This document shows, one piece after another, positions 1 to 8,690 of a stretch of DNA of 64,000 nucleotides. This DNA comes from an uncultured Rhizobiaceae group bacterium (GTDB lineage: Bacteria > Pseudomonadota > Alphaproteobacteria > Rhizobiales > Rhizobiaceae). The stretch spans positions 558,001 to 622,000 of the forward strand of contig CANMVS010000001.1 of assembly GCA_947501445.1 (NCBI GenBank), written 5' to 3'. The translations under genes were made by a program, and so were the position numbers. The notes under the pieces were generated by a model. The model made no database searches. It saw nothing but the letters and a program-made list of their open reading frames with translations, and had not been told where the DNA came from. The stretch's first letter is position 1. Each line of letters opens with the position of its first letter.

Positions 1-56
1 AAGTCCAGCAACAAAACAGGCGGCACCACCAAAGCACTGCTGTTTCTCACCAGATC

Positions 57-773
57 CTACTCCTCAAATGAAACAAATCCGATATGGCCAATTTTATGGT
101 CGCTGCCATGTTTGATCAGTTGCACGTCTTCAACGAAAGTCCGCAATATGCTTTGAAAAATGAGTTCGCAGATCTCATCCAGATGTTCCCTATAGGCAAC
201 GGGAACTGTGACACTGCCCTTTTCAAGAACCGATACGATAACTTCGTCACCGACTTTTTCCATCTCCAGAATAATCCGCAGCCATCCGGAATTTCCATGG
301 AGAAAATCTCCGACATCAACCACCAGCCCCATATGCAGGGGTTCCAGTGACCGATAACCACGCACATGGGTACTGAATGCGGCATCTCCGTAGTCCTTGC
401 CACCCTCCCACTCCCCTTCCGGTGGCACGCAGAAGACAAGTTTCTTGTTCTTGTGCAAATAGATATTGAGGGCCGTGGCAATATCATTACCCAGGGCATG
501 CATGATGTCCGTGGCCTCATGGGAGACACGGCTATAGTCGGCAATGGCCTGCTTTATCTGGTCAATGCGGTGCTGCTCTGCCTGCAGCTTAAGAAAGGAG
601 GAAAGCATGGTTTTTACACCGTTACCAAATTTGGCTTCAACGTTCCAGGTGATCCTGGCCGGGTTTTCGGCTTCATTGCAGGACCTGATATTCGTCACTG
701 TTCCAAGCCCAAAGGAATCATGTATGACCGTGTCACCTGGCTGGAAGGGTGGTTGGTCAGTCTGCGACGTCAT
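57..773 (-). CDS. Hypothetical protein with N-terminal Tudor/KOW-like motif
   Basis: I do not recognise this 238-residue protein as a named family. Residues about 12-62 contain GDTVIHDSFGLGTV followed by a short beta-rich stretch, which resembles the small SH3/Tudor-like module at the C-terminus of UvrD/PcrA helicases and in DUF3553 proteins. Such modules usually bind a protein partner or nucleic acid. The remaining 170 residues are mixed alpha/beta with no signal peptide or membrane segment, so it is probably cytoplasmic. Start is ATG at 773. It is the leftmost gene; the 56 bases beyond its stop hold nothing I can identify. Function unknown; confident only that it is coding. Confidence 0.7.
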   Translation of the reverse strand: MTSQTDQPPFQPGDTVIHDSFGLGTVTNIRSCNEAENPARITWNVEAKFGNGVKTMLSSFLKLQAEQHRIDQIKQAIADYSRVSHEATDIMHALGNDIATALNIYLHKNKKLVFCVPPEGEWEGGKDYGDAAFSTHVRGYRSLEPLHMGLVVDVGDFLHGNSGWLRIILEMEKVGDEVIVSVLEKGSVTVPVAYREHLDEICELIFQSILRTFVEDVQLIKHGSDHKIGHIGFVSFEE

Positions 774-1079
774 AAATACCTCAAATATACTATTCGCAAC
801 TTAAATATATTCATGAATTTAAACAAAACAATAAATACAAAAACACATTTCCACAAGCCCTTCTACGTAGAGGCGGCGTTATATCCGCCAAGCCTACGCC
901 GGATCGGGTTGTTTCCAAACGGATATATCCGGACGTGGTGATGACCGGGGCCACACAGCCATATTCACAGCGGGGAAACAGGCGAAAGTGCCGTCAGCCC
1001 GTTGCCACCAACAATTGGATCGAAACAACGCGCACGAATCTTGGATCGCGCAGATGAAAAACCTTCAGCGATGGCTGAT
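774..1079. other. Intergenic stretch with a stem-loop, no gene seen
   Basis: About 300 bases separate the hypothetical protein from the L,D-transpeptidase stop codon. I see no convincing coding sequence, tRNA or mobile element. The part next to the hypothetical gene (774-860) is AT-rich and probably carries its promoter. A stem-loop lies at 866-898. Confidence 0.5.
866..898. other. Stem-loop between two leftward genes
   Basis: CGTAG (866-870) and GGCGG (872-876) pair with CCGCC (885-889) and CTACG (894-898), around a short AT-rich loop. No T-run follows on either strand, so it is not a clear intrinsic terminator. It lies about 180 bases past the L,D-transpeptidase stop. Confidence 0.4.
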
Positions 1080-2363
1080 CTACTGGAGTGCCAGTTCTTC
1101 AACACCGTCCCGGCGATAGATATCATCGCGGAACTGCACGACACCATCTGATGTCGACCAGGCAGAGATATAGGTAAAATAGACCGGCACCGGCTCCGCC
1201 AATAGCACCGGTGTACTTTCACCGCTGGCAATGACCTGTTCCATTGTCTGTCTGTCCCAACCGGTCGTATCACGCAACAGCCAGGTCGACAGGTCACGGA
1301 CATTTTGAACCCGGACACAGCCGGAACTTTCAAATCGCAGCAATTTACCAAAAAGGCTCTGCTGGGGTGTGTCGTGCATGTAAACGGCGTGCGGGTTGTG
1401 AAAGTTGATTTTGGTCGAGGACATGGCGTTAATCTTGCCGGGATCCTGACGGAACATCAGTTTTGGTGCCTCAGCCGCATTCCAGTCAATTGTTTCGGGC
1501 GCAACTTCGTTGCCACGACCGTCGAACAGGCGAATTGAATTGCGCGAAAGATAGGTTGGGTCCTTGCGCATCAGCGGCATGATATCTTTTTCGATTATGG
1601 AGCGTGGCGCAGTCCAATAGGGATTGAGGATAACCTCATGAATTTTTGAATTCAAAATGGGTGTCTGCCGGCTGATTTTTCCGACAATCGCCGTGTGACG
1701 CAATACGACACGGTCGCCCTCAACCGCCTCAATGGAGGCCGCAGGGATATTGACCATCACATAACGATCACCCAAAAATCCGGACATCGACCGCAAACGG
1801 ATAAGATTTGTTTCCAATTGTCCCAGCCGGACCGAAGCTGAAACATTCAATGCGGCATAGCTGTAGCGGCCCAGGACACCATCGGCGGGCAGTCCATGGC
1901 GTGCCTGAAAACGTTTCACGGCACCATCAACGTAACTGTCAAAGGCCTGAGATGTGCCTGCTGAGCGTGCCAGGTCCCCGGAGATGATCAACCGTTTGCG
2001 CAAGGCGGTGACGGCTGGGTCATTGTCGCCAAGCCTCAGCTTCTGCGACGACGGCACAATTGGCCAGCCACCCTGATTGACTATATTCTGATAGCGCCCG
2101 ATCGCAGCTTCTACATAGGCAACTGTCTCGAGACTGAGCACCGGAACACGCGAACTCACTTTGACAGCGTTCCGCGATGCCTGTGCATCAAACTGGTCAT
2201 CCCACGATCCGCGCTTCGGCGAATTGATAATATTTTCGATTGTTGTTTGGGTAAGGCTCTGCGCAACAGCACTGCTGCCCGCCACCAATGCACCGGCAGC
2301 AGCCGCACTGCCGATAAAGGCACGGCGAGATAATATTCCAGACTTACTCTTTTTTGACATCAA
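1080..2363 (-). CDS. ldtP: Tat-exported L,D-transpeptidase (YkuD) with peptidoglycan-binding domain
   Basis: The protein is predicted to form 3-3 cross-links in, or attach proteins to, peptidoglycan in the periplasm. Residues 1-35 form a twin-arginine signal (SRRAF at 12-16, then an Ala/Gly-rich core and AVAQ). A PG_binding_1 repeat spans about 108-172. The YkuD catalytic domain spans about 200-365, with His330 and the SSGCVR motif carrying the nucleophile Cys349. At 427 residues it is of the large YcbB/LdtD-like class. Known from the family: in Liberibacter and Sinorhizobium a similar enzyme (LdtP) is the target of the MarR regulator LdtR. An LdtR-like gene lies 2.6 kb away at 4945-5454, which supports the symbol, but the two genes are not adjacent here. 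Confidence 0.85.
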   Translation of the reverse strand: MMSKKSKSGILSRRAFIGSAAAAGALVAGSSAVAQSLTQTTIENIINSPKRGSWDDQFDAQASRNAVKVSSRVPVLSLETVAYVEAAIGRYQNIVNQGGWPIVPSSQKLRLGDNDPAVTALRKRLIISGDLARSAGTSQAFDSYVDGAVKRFQARHGLPADGVLGRYSYAALNVSASVRLGQLETNLIRLRSMSGFLGDRYVMVNIPAASIEAVEGDRVVLRHTAIVGKISRQTPILNSKIHEVILNPYWTAPRSIIEKDIMPLMRKDPTYLSRNSIRLFDGRGNEVAPETIDWNAAEAPKLMFRQDPGKINAMSSTKINFHNPHAVYMHDTPQQSLFGKLLRFESSGCVRVQNVRDLSTWLLRDTTGWDRQTMEQVIASGESTPVLLAEPVPVYFTYISAWSTSDGVVQFRDDIYRRDGVEELALQ

Positions 2364-2751
2364 TCTTTACCATTCGGCCAGAGGATTCAGACACTGGCAA
2401 GAGATTTACACTGCAACCTACCCTTTTGAAAGGGCCGTTATACGACCATCAGCGGATTGGTCTTTCACGTTTTTGCGAGAACCACTCAATTCATCGCTTT
2501 GGCCGGACAGATTTTCACACGGGAATTTCACCCATCAGTCGATTTCCACAGCAATATGGCCAATTCGTGGTTAATAAACCGTTCCATGTCACAGATACAG
2601 GAACAACCTCACATCAATCCCATTGCAATTTTTCCTGAATCAGGAAAAGTGAACTCACCCAACTGTGGTTACAATTGCAAGTGCTTTGCCTCAAAATGGG
2701 CAGAACGGATAAATTCAGATCAATATATGCTGACCCCCTCGGACGGAGAGT
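2364..2751. promoter_or_regulatory. Divergent promoter region of ldtP and the saccharopine dehydrogenase gene
   Basis: This 388-base gap between divergent genes should hold both promoters; I cannot place -10/-35 boxes with confidence. It contains the palindrome at 2630-2648, listed separately. Short reading frames here lack ribosome-binding sites and look like chance. Confidence 0.5.
2630..2648. repeat. Short palindromic repeat, copy 1 (TTTTCC-type)
   Basis: TTTTCCTGA (2630-2638) and TCAGGAAAA (2640-2648) form a perfect 9-bp inverted repeat with a one-base centre. A near-identical element is found at 38123-38141. Similar GGAAAA palindromes belong to intergenic mosaic elements in rhizobial genomes; assignment here is by resemblance only. 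Confidence 0.5.
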
Positions 2752-3816
2752 ATGATGCACTTGCACCTTAGAGATGAAGCGCGCAGCAGTGAGCGAAGAA
2801 CACCACTGGTTCCTGATGATGTCAGGAAATTGCTGGATGCCGGCTGGACCGTCACGGTGGAGGCCAGCGACAAGCGCATCATTGAAAATCACGACTATCA
2901 GACAATCGGCTGCGATATTGCCGCCCCGGGCAGCTGGGTCAAAGCCAATCCGGACACAATTATTCTGGGCCTCAAGGAACTGCCGTCTGCACCAGCACAA
3001 CTGCCACATCGCATGATACATTTTGCTCATGTTTTTAAGGAGCAATTTGGCTGGCGCGAGGAACTTGCACGTTTTCAGCGCGGCGGTGGCTGTCTTTACG
3101 ATATTGAATATCTTGTAGAAGAAAACCGACGACGCACAGCCGCCTTTGGCTATTGGGCTGGATGGATGGGTGCGGCCCTTGCGCTATGGCGTCATCTCGC
3201 ACGCGACCAGGACATGAACCTGCCGCCAACGCCACTGCAAAGCTTTGACCATCGCGATACAATTGAGACCAGCATTCGCGCGTTGGTGCGCAAGGCACCT
3301 CGAATTCCGCGATGCATTGTTATCGGTGCCTTGGGCCGATCAGGTTCAGGGGCCATCGATGCGCTCAGCATTGCCGGTTGCGAGATCACAAAATGGGACA
3401 TGGCAGAGACAATAAACCTCGATCATGACACCCTGCTCTCCCATGATCTGCTGGTCAATTGTGTCTTGATGACGGGACCAGGGTTGCAATTACTCACGCC
3501 TGACGACCTGCAGCGCGAAAACACATCAATTCGTACGATCAGCGATGTATCCTGTGACCCCATGAGTGACTACAATCCCTTGCCGGTCTACCAAAAGCCG
3601 ACATCCTGGGAGCAGCCGTTTTTGCAAATTGGCAGGAATGGCCGGGGCGACACAGTCGAATTAACCGCAATCGACAATCTTCCTTCGCTCATACCGCTTG
3701 AAGCATCGCAGGATTTCTCCGGGCAATTTGTCCGCTCATTGCTGCGCTTTGACCATGGTCACGAATGGAGTGCTGCAAAGCAGACATTCGAAAGCCGGTC
3801 AAAAGAGGTCTTTTAG
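2752..3816 (+). CDS. Saccharopine dehydrogenase-like protein (lysine-forming type)
   Basis: This 354-residue protein has the N-terminal alanine dehydrogenase/transhydrogenase-like domain typical of NAD-dependent L-lysine-forming saccharopine dehydrogenases. It opens with an RDE...ERRTPLVP stretch, and a Rossmann segment VIGALGRSGSGAID starts near residue 190. Enzymes of the family interconvert saccharopine with lysine plus 2-oxoglutarate. Two ATGs occur in tandem (2752, 2755) just after a GGA-rich stretch. The gene converges with the 2-oxoglutarate oxygenase and their stop codons overlap (3813-3816). No reductase partner for a full saccharopine pathway is visible in the window, so the direction and role (lysine breakdown or osmolyte-linked metabolism) are inferred. 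Confidence 0.8.
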   Translation: MMHLHLRDEARSSERRTPLVPDDVRKLLDAGWTVTVEASDKRIIENHDYQTIGCDIAAPGSWVKANPDTIILGLKELPSAPAQLPHRMIHFAHVFKEQFGWREELARFQRGGGCLYDIEYLVEENRRRTAAFGYWAGWMGAALALWRHLARDQDMNLPPTPLQSFDHRDTIETSIRALVRKAPRIPRCIVIGALGRSGSGAIDALSIAGCEITKWDMAETINLDHDTLLSHDLLVNCVLMTGPGLQLLTPDDLQRENTSIRTISDVSCDPMSDYNPLPVYQKPTSWEQPFLQIGRNGRGDTVELTAIDNLPSLIPLEASQDFSGQFVRSLLRFDHGHEWSAAKQTFESRSKEVF

Positions 3817-4808
3817 CCAGTCGCTTCGGATACGGATGTCGCCTTGAATTTGGACATCAGATAGGGGCCGGAAAGGACCGGCTCATATTTCGGCTGCTCG
3901 CCTGCAGAAAGGCAGGATTGCAGGCAGGCTATTTCGGCGTGCCAGTTCGGCTGATGAAAGAAGGCAAAACTCTGACGGCGGTGCAAGCCGCCATCCTGAA
4001 CGGGTGGATTGACCACGCGGTGCAACGTTGACACCCAGCGATCATTGGTCCAGCGCGCCATAAGGTCACCAATATTGATGACAAAAGCTCCCGGTATTGG
4101 TGGCACCGCCACCCATTCACCCTGCGGCGACGTTATTTCAAGCCCCCGTGAACCGGGCTGTGGCAAGAGGATGGTCAGACTGCCATAGTCCGTGTGGGCA
4201 CCGGCACGCAGTTGCCCGGGTTTCGGCGGTTCGGTCTGCTCGGGATAGTTTAATGCGCGCAATGCGCTGATCGGCGCGTCTATGTAACTGTCGAAAAATC
4301 TGTCCGGCAAGTCCAGCGCAACAGCAAAAACCCGCATTATGCGTGCAGCCAGATCTTCCATGGACCGATAGTAGGTCTGCCATGCAGCAATAAATGCCTC
4401 GGAATCCGCTGGCCAGATTGTCTTTGCATAACAAAAAGCCAGTGCATCAGGATCATTCATATCCTTCGGCACAGTCAGCGGGCCTCCGTTGAAACTTTCT
4501 TTCAGATCAGGTGGGCTTTCCTGCCCGCGGGACCGGGCCAGCGCTTCAAGTTCAGGGCCAAGATAACCATAGGGATAGCCTTCATAGGGTGCCCTGGCGC
4601 GCTGTTTCATCTCTGGGGGCAAATCGAAAAAATCATGTGCAGTGCCCCATGCCTGCCGGATCGTCTGATCGGGGACACCATGGTTGCTGATGGCAAGAAA
4701 TCCGGACGTGCGGCAGATATGATCAACGTCACGGCCCAGGAGTTGTTGTTGTTTCCTATCCGCATTTTCAAAGGATGCGAGATCAAAGACAGGGAATTTC
4801 AAGGGCAT
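3813..4808 (-). CDS. 2-oxoglutarate/Fe(II) oxygenase, isopenicillin N synthase-like
   Basis: This 331-residue soluble enzyme has the DIOX_N domain at 1-120 and the 2OG-FeII_Oxy domain at about 175-290. The iron ligands are His205 and Asp207 in AHTDYGS and His263 in STLHRVV. The 2-oxoglutarate-binding Arg-x-Ser is Arg278-Ser280. Family members oxidise small molecules (for example flavonoid, gibberellin or pyrimidine-related substrates) in the cytoplasm. The substrate here cannot be told from sequence. The gene runs leftward 136 bases after the LdtR-like regulator, so it may be read from the same transcript, and converges on the saccharopine dehydrogenase gene. Confidence 0.85.
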   Translation of the reverse strand: MPLKFPVFDLASFENADRKQQQLLGRDVDHICRTSGFLAISNHGVPDQTIRQAWGTAHDFFDLPPEMKQRARAPYEGYPYGYLGPELEALARSRGQESPPDLKESFNGGPLTVPKDMNDPDALAFCYAKTIWPADSEAFIAAWQTYYRSMEDLAARIMRVFAVALDLPDRFFDSYIDAPISALRALNYPEQTEPPKPGQLRAGAHTDYGSLTILLPQPGSRGLEITSPQGEWVAVPPIPGAFVINIGDLMARWTNDRWVSTLHRVVNPPVQDGGLHRRQSFAFFHQPNWHAEIACLQSCLSAGEQPKYEPVLSGPYLMSKFKATSVSEATG

Positions 4809-4944
4809 GATGGATCAATCGTTTTTGTGATCGGAAGAACATTCAGCCGACCATATTGGTCCCGCCCTGTCAACATGGCGTGGCAGCAGCGCAACCGGAC
4901 GGTGAACAATCCATCCGTCCGGTTCAACAGCCGCACATTCTTTT

Positions 4945-5454
4945 CTACAGACGGTAAAGGATCTGGTCGTTCCAGAAACGATCCAGTCGCTGAAGCGCCT
5001 TGTTCATCTTTTGAAACTCGTCACAATCAATACCGCCGACCTGCTCGATCGAACCAATATGGCGTTCATACAGACCACCAACAATCGCAGCAATCTCTTC
5101 ACCTTTTGGGGTAAGACTGATCCGCACCGACCGGCGATCAACGCGTGAGCGCTGATGATTGATGAAACCCAGATCAACCAGTTTCTTGAGGTTATAGGAT
5201 ACATTTGATCCAAGATAGTAGCCGCGAGAACGAAGCTCGCCCGCTGTCAGTTCGGAATTGCCAATATTAAACAGCAGCAAAGCCTGAACTGAATTGATGT
5301 CGCTACGGCCATTGCGTTCGAATTCGTCCTTTACGACATCCAGAAGACGGCGGTGAAGCCGCTCTACCAGCTGCAGGGATTCCATATAGAGTGAGCGCAA
5401 TGCGCCCTTGTTTTCCATTGGCGGTTCAACGCCCGCACGTTTCGTATTTTCCAT
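4945..5454 (-). CDS. ldtR: MarR-family transcriptional regulator, LdtR-like
   Basis: This 169-residue winged-helix regulator has a recognition region around ELRSRGYYLGSNVSYNLKKL and a wing with RSRVDRRSVRISLT. The long N-terminal helix (MESLQLVERLHRRLLDVVKDEF) and the ATG start preceding an acidic/Lys-rich leader fit the LdtR subgroup found in Rhizobiales. Known for that family: LdtR controls an L,D-transpeptidase gene and cell-wall and osmotic tolerance in Liberibacter and Sinorhizobium. The presence of an LdtP-like enzyme at 1080-2363 agrees with this. The inverted repeat at 5511-5531, 57 bases upstream, could be its own operator. MarR membership is firm, the LdtR label is a good guess. Confidence 0.75.
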   Translation of the reverse strand: MENTKRAGVEPPMENKGALRSLYMESLQLVERLHRRLLDVVKDEFERNGRSDINSVQALLLFNIGNSELTAGELRSRGYYLGSNVSYNLKKLVDLGFINHQRSRVDRRSVRISLTPKGEEIAAIVGGLYERHIGSIEQVGGIDCDEFQKMNKALQRLDRFWNDQILYRL

Positions 5455-5510
5455 TGTTATGCCTCACTGTTAATTTTGGTGGTTTTTTCTCCACCTTGAG
5501 ACTGACAATA

Positions 5511-5531
5511 TCCAATACATATAAAATTGGA
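5511..5531. promoter_or_regulatory. Inverted repeat upstream of the MarR/LdtR gene, possible operator
   Basis: TCCAAT (5511-5516) and ATTGGA (5526-5531) flank a 9-base AT-rich spacer. MarR proteins commonly bind such sites and control their own promoter. It sits 57 bases before the regulator start. Role inferred. Confidence 0.35.
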
Positions 5532-5593
5532 CTTAAAATGCAGCATTAACAGGAGGTTACCAAAGAAAATGCAAATTCTAAGTGAATAAATTC

Positions 5594-6031
5594 TTACTCT
5601 GTTTGATCTTCACTCCGTCGCGAGAAGTATAATGCAAGACGAAAGGCTCCATACAATAACGCCACCAATCCATGGGCAAGTGTCAGCATCCACCGCTCTC
5701 CGTAGAGCTCTGGAAAGGCAGTGTGCATAAGCGTTTCAGTCACGGCAGCCACCAGCCAGACAACCGGTCCCCACGAAACAACCATCCATAGGCCGATGCC
5801 CGCCACAGGCCATAATACGGCCAGGCTGGATGCGGCAATTTTCCAGTGAACGGGTAACAGATCAAACCGCCAGGCACCCTGTTCGGAGATTCCGATCAGC
5901 AGTGACCAGTAGCGGACACCGGCAATCAGGCAAAATATTGCAATGACCCGATGAAATATCTCGAATGCCAGTTCGGTGGTGCTTAGACGCGGCGCACCCT
6001 GATTACCCATGTCACTCATCTGGTCACTCAT
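5594..6031 (-). CDS. DUF6163-type membrane protein
   Basis: This 145-residue inner-membrane protein has about four hydrophobic helices: around residues 25-45, 63-83, 84-103 and 113-133. It matches my memory of DUF6163, a Rhizobiales family of unknown function. The start codon overlaps the stop of the upstream hydrolase gene by four bases (TCAT at 6028-6031 on the + strand), so the two are translationally coupled. No catalytic motif is visible. Confidence 0.7.
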   Translation of the reverse strand: MSDQMSDMGNQGAPRLSTTELAFEIFHRVIAIFCLIAGVRYWSLLIGISEQGAWRFDLLPVHWKIAASSLAVLWPVAGIGLWMVVSWGPVVWLVAAVTETLMHTAFPELYGERWMLTLAHGLVALLYGAFRLALYFSRRSEDQTE

Positions 6032-7098
6032 CTGGCTTCCACAACACCCGTCAGTTCATCCGGCCCCAGCGAGGAAAAATAGGCGTCCACGTTCTGCTGT
6101 GACACCTCGGCCAATGTGGCTGGCTGCCATATGGGCTTGTTACACTTGTCGACAATGACCGCTCTTATCCCCTCGTAAAACTCATGCCCTTGCAGCATTC
6201 GCACCAGGATTCGGTACTCCATCCGCATGCAATCAGCAAGACTGATGTGCGCTCCGGTCTGAAGCTGTTGATAGGCAACAGCAACGCTGGTTGGCGATTT
6301 CGTCAACAGTGCTGTCAATATTGCCCCGGCAACCGGGTTGGACTCCTGCTCTGACCGCAGGCCATCAATTATTGCCGACAACGTATCAAACGAGAAAAGA
6401 CGTTCTATCTCATCGTGATCCAGTTTCGCCGGTGGGCAGGTCTGTTGGCTGGCATATTGTTCCAGGACGGTTGCCGCATCTTTTGCAACAGCTAGCGCCT
6501 CCTCAAGTTCGTCAAGCGCATCGGCCGGTACGTAGTGGGTCGCCAGACCGGATTTGATCGCGTCTCCAACCCGAATACGCTCCCCGGTCAATGCGAGATA
6601 ATGGCCAAATTTCTTTGGCAGTCTCGGCAGAAAGTGGCTGCCGCCCACATCCGGAAAGAAACCAATGCCAACCTCCGGCATGGCAAAAACGGCATTTTCT
6701 GTCATCACGCGGAAACGGCCGTGGATCGAAATCCCCACACCACCGCCCATGACAATGCCATTGATCAAAGCGATAATCGGCTTGGGATAGACCCCCATAC
6801 GTGCGTTCAAACGGTATTCGTTGCGAAAAAAGGCGAAATGCAAATCGCCTGACTGATGATTTTTATACAGATCAAGCAGATCACCACCGGCGCTGAAGGC
6901 CCGGCCCTCACCCTTTATGATGATATGGCGAACATCGGCATCATCCTGCCAGGCATTCAGCGCAGCGGAAATGGCTTCGACCATGGCGTTGTTGATTGCA
7001 TTGAGCGCCTTGGGACGCGTCAATATGATGACCCCACAATGGTGTTTCTTTTCAAACCGAATATCGTCGCACCCACCAAAATTCATCTGATCGTCCAT
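6028..7098 (-). CDS. 3-hydroxyisobutyryl-CoA hydrolase / enoyl-CoA hydratase family
   Basis: A crotonase-fold enzyme of 356 residues. It carries the oxyanion-hole segments GRAFSAGGD and GGGVGIS, and the MPEVGIGFFPDVGGS signature typical of 3-hydroxyisobutyryl-CoA hydrolases of valine breakdown. The length (about 350) also fits that class better than ordinary enoyl-CoA hydratases (about 260). The reading frame is open to 7176, but the first 26 residues are polar and unlike the family; ATG at 7098 (MDDQMNFGG) starts the conserved region, and ATG 7086 is also possible. It is divergent from hemB and coupled to the DUF6163 gene. Confidence 0.85.
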   Translation of the reverse strand: MDDQMNFGGCDDIRFEKKHHCGVIILTRPKALNAINNAMVEAISAALNAWQDDADVRHIIIKGEGRAFSAGGDLLDLYKNHQSGDLHFAFFRNEYRLNARMGVYPKPIIALINGIVMGGGVGISIHGRFRVMTENAVFAMPEVGIGFFPDVGGSHFLPRLPKKFGHYLALTGERIRVGDAIKSGLATHYVPADALDELEEALAVAKDAATVLEQYASQQTCPPAKLDHDEIERLFSFDTLSAIIDGLRSEQESNPVAGAILTALLTKSPTSVAVAYQQLQTGAHISLADCMRMEYRILVRMLQGHEFYEGIRAVIVDKCNKPIWQPATLAEVSQQNVDAYFSSLGPDELTGVVEAR

Positions 7099-7372
7099 AT
7101 CATTCGTGTTGTCACAGCTATTGCGTCTAAGCAGCGACTTGGGATTGGTCAATGGTTGGTGGCCTAATAGGCGCAACGGCCAACAGGTTCAAAGACTGAT
7201 GTTGCTGGCCCGACGTTCCATCATGGCGACAGATTGCCCCGTTGGAATGTATGAACCGGACGTGATAGGAATTGTACAGGGTCGGCAATCCCCGACAGCC
7301 GCTGTCCTGTTACAGTATCAGGACACGCGCATCCGGAATTTATTATCGGGTACCATGACAATAGAGGGTTAC

Positions 7373-8410
7373 ATGAACCGGCAATTCGACAAATCAGCGA
7401 TCAACAGGCGCTCTGTAGATGAAATTACCGGCGGTCGGCGCATGCGCCGTAACCGCAAGGCGGACTGGTCGCGGCGTCTGGTCCAGGAAAACACCCTTGA
7501 TGTCAGTGACCTGATCTGGCCAATATTTCTGATACCGGGTCACAACCGCAGCGAAACAATAGATGCAATGCCAGGTGTTGAGAGGATGACACCGGACCTG
7601 GCGGTCAAACAGGCAGAACGCGCTGCGCGTCTCGGCATAACCGCAATTGCAACATTTCCAAATATCAACAGTGCACTGCGCGACGAGACAGGGTCCAATG
7701 TATTGGCCGCTGACAACCTGATTAACCAGACAACCCGGCTGATCAAGGCGCAGGTGCCCGAAATCGGTGTCATTACCGACGTTGCACTGGATCCGTTTAC
7801 CAGCCATGGTCACGATGGCATCCTGCGCGATGGTATTATCGTCAATGACGAGACCGTCGCTCAACTTGCAGAAGCTGCCGTACTGCAGGCAGCAGCCGGT
7901 GCTGATATCATTGCACCCTCCGATATGATGGATGGACGCATCGGCGCAATCCGTGATGCATTGGATGTGGCAGATTTTCACGACGTCGGCATTATGTCAT
8001 ACGCAACAAAATATGCGTCCAGCTTCTATGGTCCATACCGTGAGGCCATAGGAACACTGGGACTGCTAAAGGGCGACAAACGTACCTACTATATCGACCC
8101 GGCCAACACGGATGAAGCTGTGCGTGAAGCAGCATTGGACGTGGAAGAAGGCGCCGACATGCTGATGGTGAAACCCGGCATGCCCTATCTGGATATCATC
8201 TGGCGGCTGAAAGAGACCTTCGCCATGCCAACCTTTGCCTATCAGGTTTCTGGCGAATATTTGATGATCAAGGCAGCAGCACACAACGGCTGGATCGATG
8301 GTGAGCGGGCAATGATGGAAAGTCTGTTGGCGTTCAAACGAGCTGGCTGCGATGGCATATTGACCTATTTCGCTGCGGAAGCTGCCGAGGTTCTTAATAG
8401 GGTTCGTTGA
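7373..8410 (+). CDS. hemB: Porphobilinogen synthase (delta-aminolevulinic acid dehydratase)
   Basis: HemB condenses two 5-aminolevulinate molecules to porphobilinogen in haem and cobalamin synthesis. The two active-site lysines are Lys213 (SYATKYAS) and the Schiff-base Lys267 (MLMVKPGMP). The metal-site stretch reads DVALDPFTSHGHDG, with Asp in place of the cysteines of zinc enzymes; this marks the Mg/Asp-rich type known from Bradyrhizobium. The reading frame extends upstream to 7106, but that part is unlike HemB. ATG at 7373, with AGAGGG seven bases before it, gives the expected 345 residues. A stem-loop follows at 8517-8548. Confidence 0.95.
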   Translation: MNRQFDKSAINRRSVDEITGGRRMRRNRKADWSRRLVQENTLDVSDLIWPIFLIPGHNRSETIDAMPGVERMTPDLAVKQAERAARLGITAIATFPNINSALRDETGSNVLAADNLINQTTRLIKAQVPEIGVITDVALDPFTSHGHDGILRDGIIVNDETVAQLAEAAVLQAAAGADIIAPSDMMDGRIGAIRDALDVADFHDVGIMSYATKYASSFYGPYREAIGTLGLLKGDKRTYYIDPANTDEAVREAALDVEEGADMLMVKPGMPYLDIIWRLKETFAMPTFAYQVSGEYLMIKAAAHNGWIDGERAMMESLLAFKRAGCDGILTYFAAEAAEVLNRVR

Positions 8411-8516
8411 GCCTGACCACAACAATTGTGCACATGATAGGGGAAAAATCTTGAACCGGGCTTTGCCCATCCCCACATGTTTGAGACAGGAATGGCATTC
8501 ATTTAGACGACTTCAG

Positions 8517-8548
8517 CCAACACGGAGCACCCCAACGCTCTGTGTTGG
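8517..8548. other. 12-bp-stem hairpin downstream of hemB
   Basis: CCAACACGGAGC (8517-8528) pairs with GCTCTGTGTTGG (8537-8548) over an 8-base loop, with one G-U pair. It lies about 105 bases after the hemB stop. No T-run follows, so it may protect the 3' end or be a non-canonical terminator. Confidence 0.5.
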
Positions 8549-8557
8549 TGTGCCACT

Positions 8558-8656
8558 AGACCGTTTCACGTTTTGTCAGAAATGCGGCAACGGTTTCGGC
8601 CTTTGATTTTGTTGATGCATTCAGGTTTTGCCGATTCCGTCAAAACCTGAATTGCT
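8558..8656 (-). repeat. Interspersed ~100-bp repeat, copy A (reverse orientation)
   Basis: This is a full-length copy of the element described under the findings, on the minus strand. Its core hairpin arms are ATTCAGGTTTTG (8629-8640 as read on +) and CAAAACCTGAAT. The other end carries CCGTTTC and a partly conserved tail. It lies between hemB and the RDD gene, probably non-coding. Confidence 0.8.
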
Positions 8657-8690
8657 ATAGGTAACTTGCGTTTGCATGGAGGATGTTGCA

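Noticed and set aside
965-1351. Possible gene on the minus strand overlapping the end of ldtP
   Set aside because: It is an alternative frame of the L,D-transpeptidase gene with no start signal or family similarity.
5551-5589. AGGAGG-like site followed by a six-codon reading frame on the + strand (MQILSE)
   Set aside because: It is antisense to the leftward transcripts in a short gap and has no possible downstream + strand gene; most likely chance.
7106-7372. N-terminal extension of the hemB frame
   Set aside because: The extra 89 residues do not resemble HemB, and a good ribosome-binding site precedes ATG 7373.
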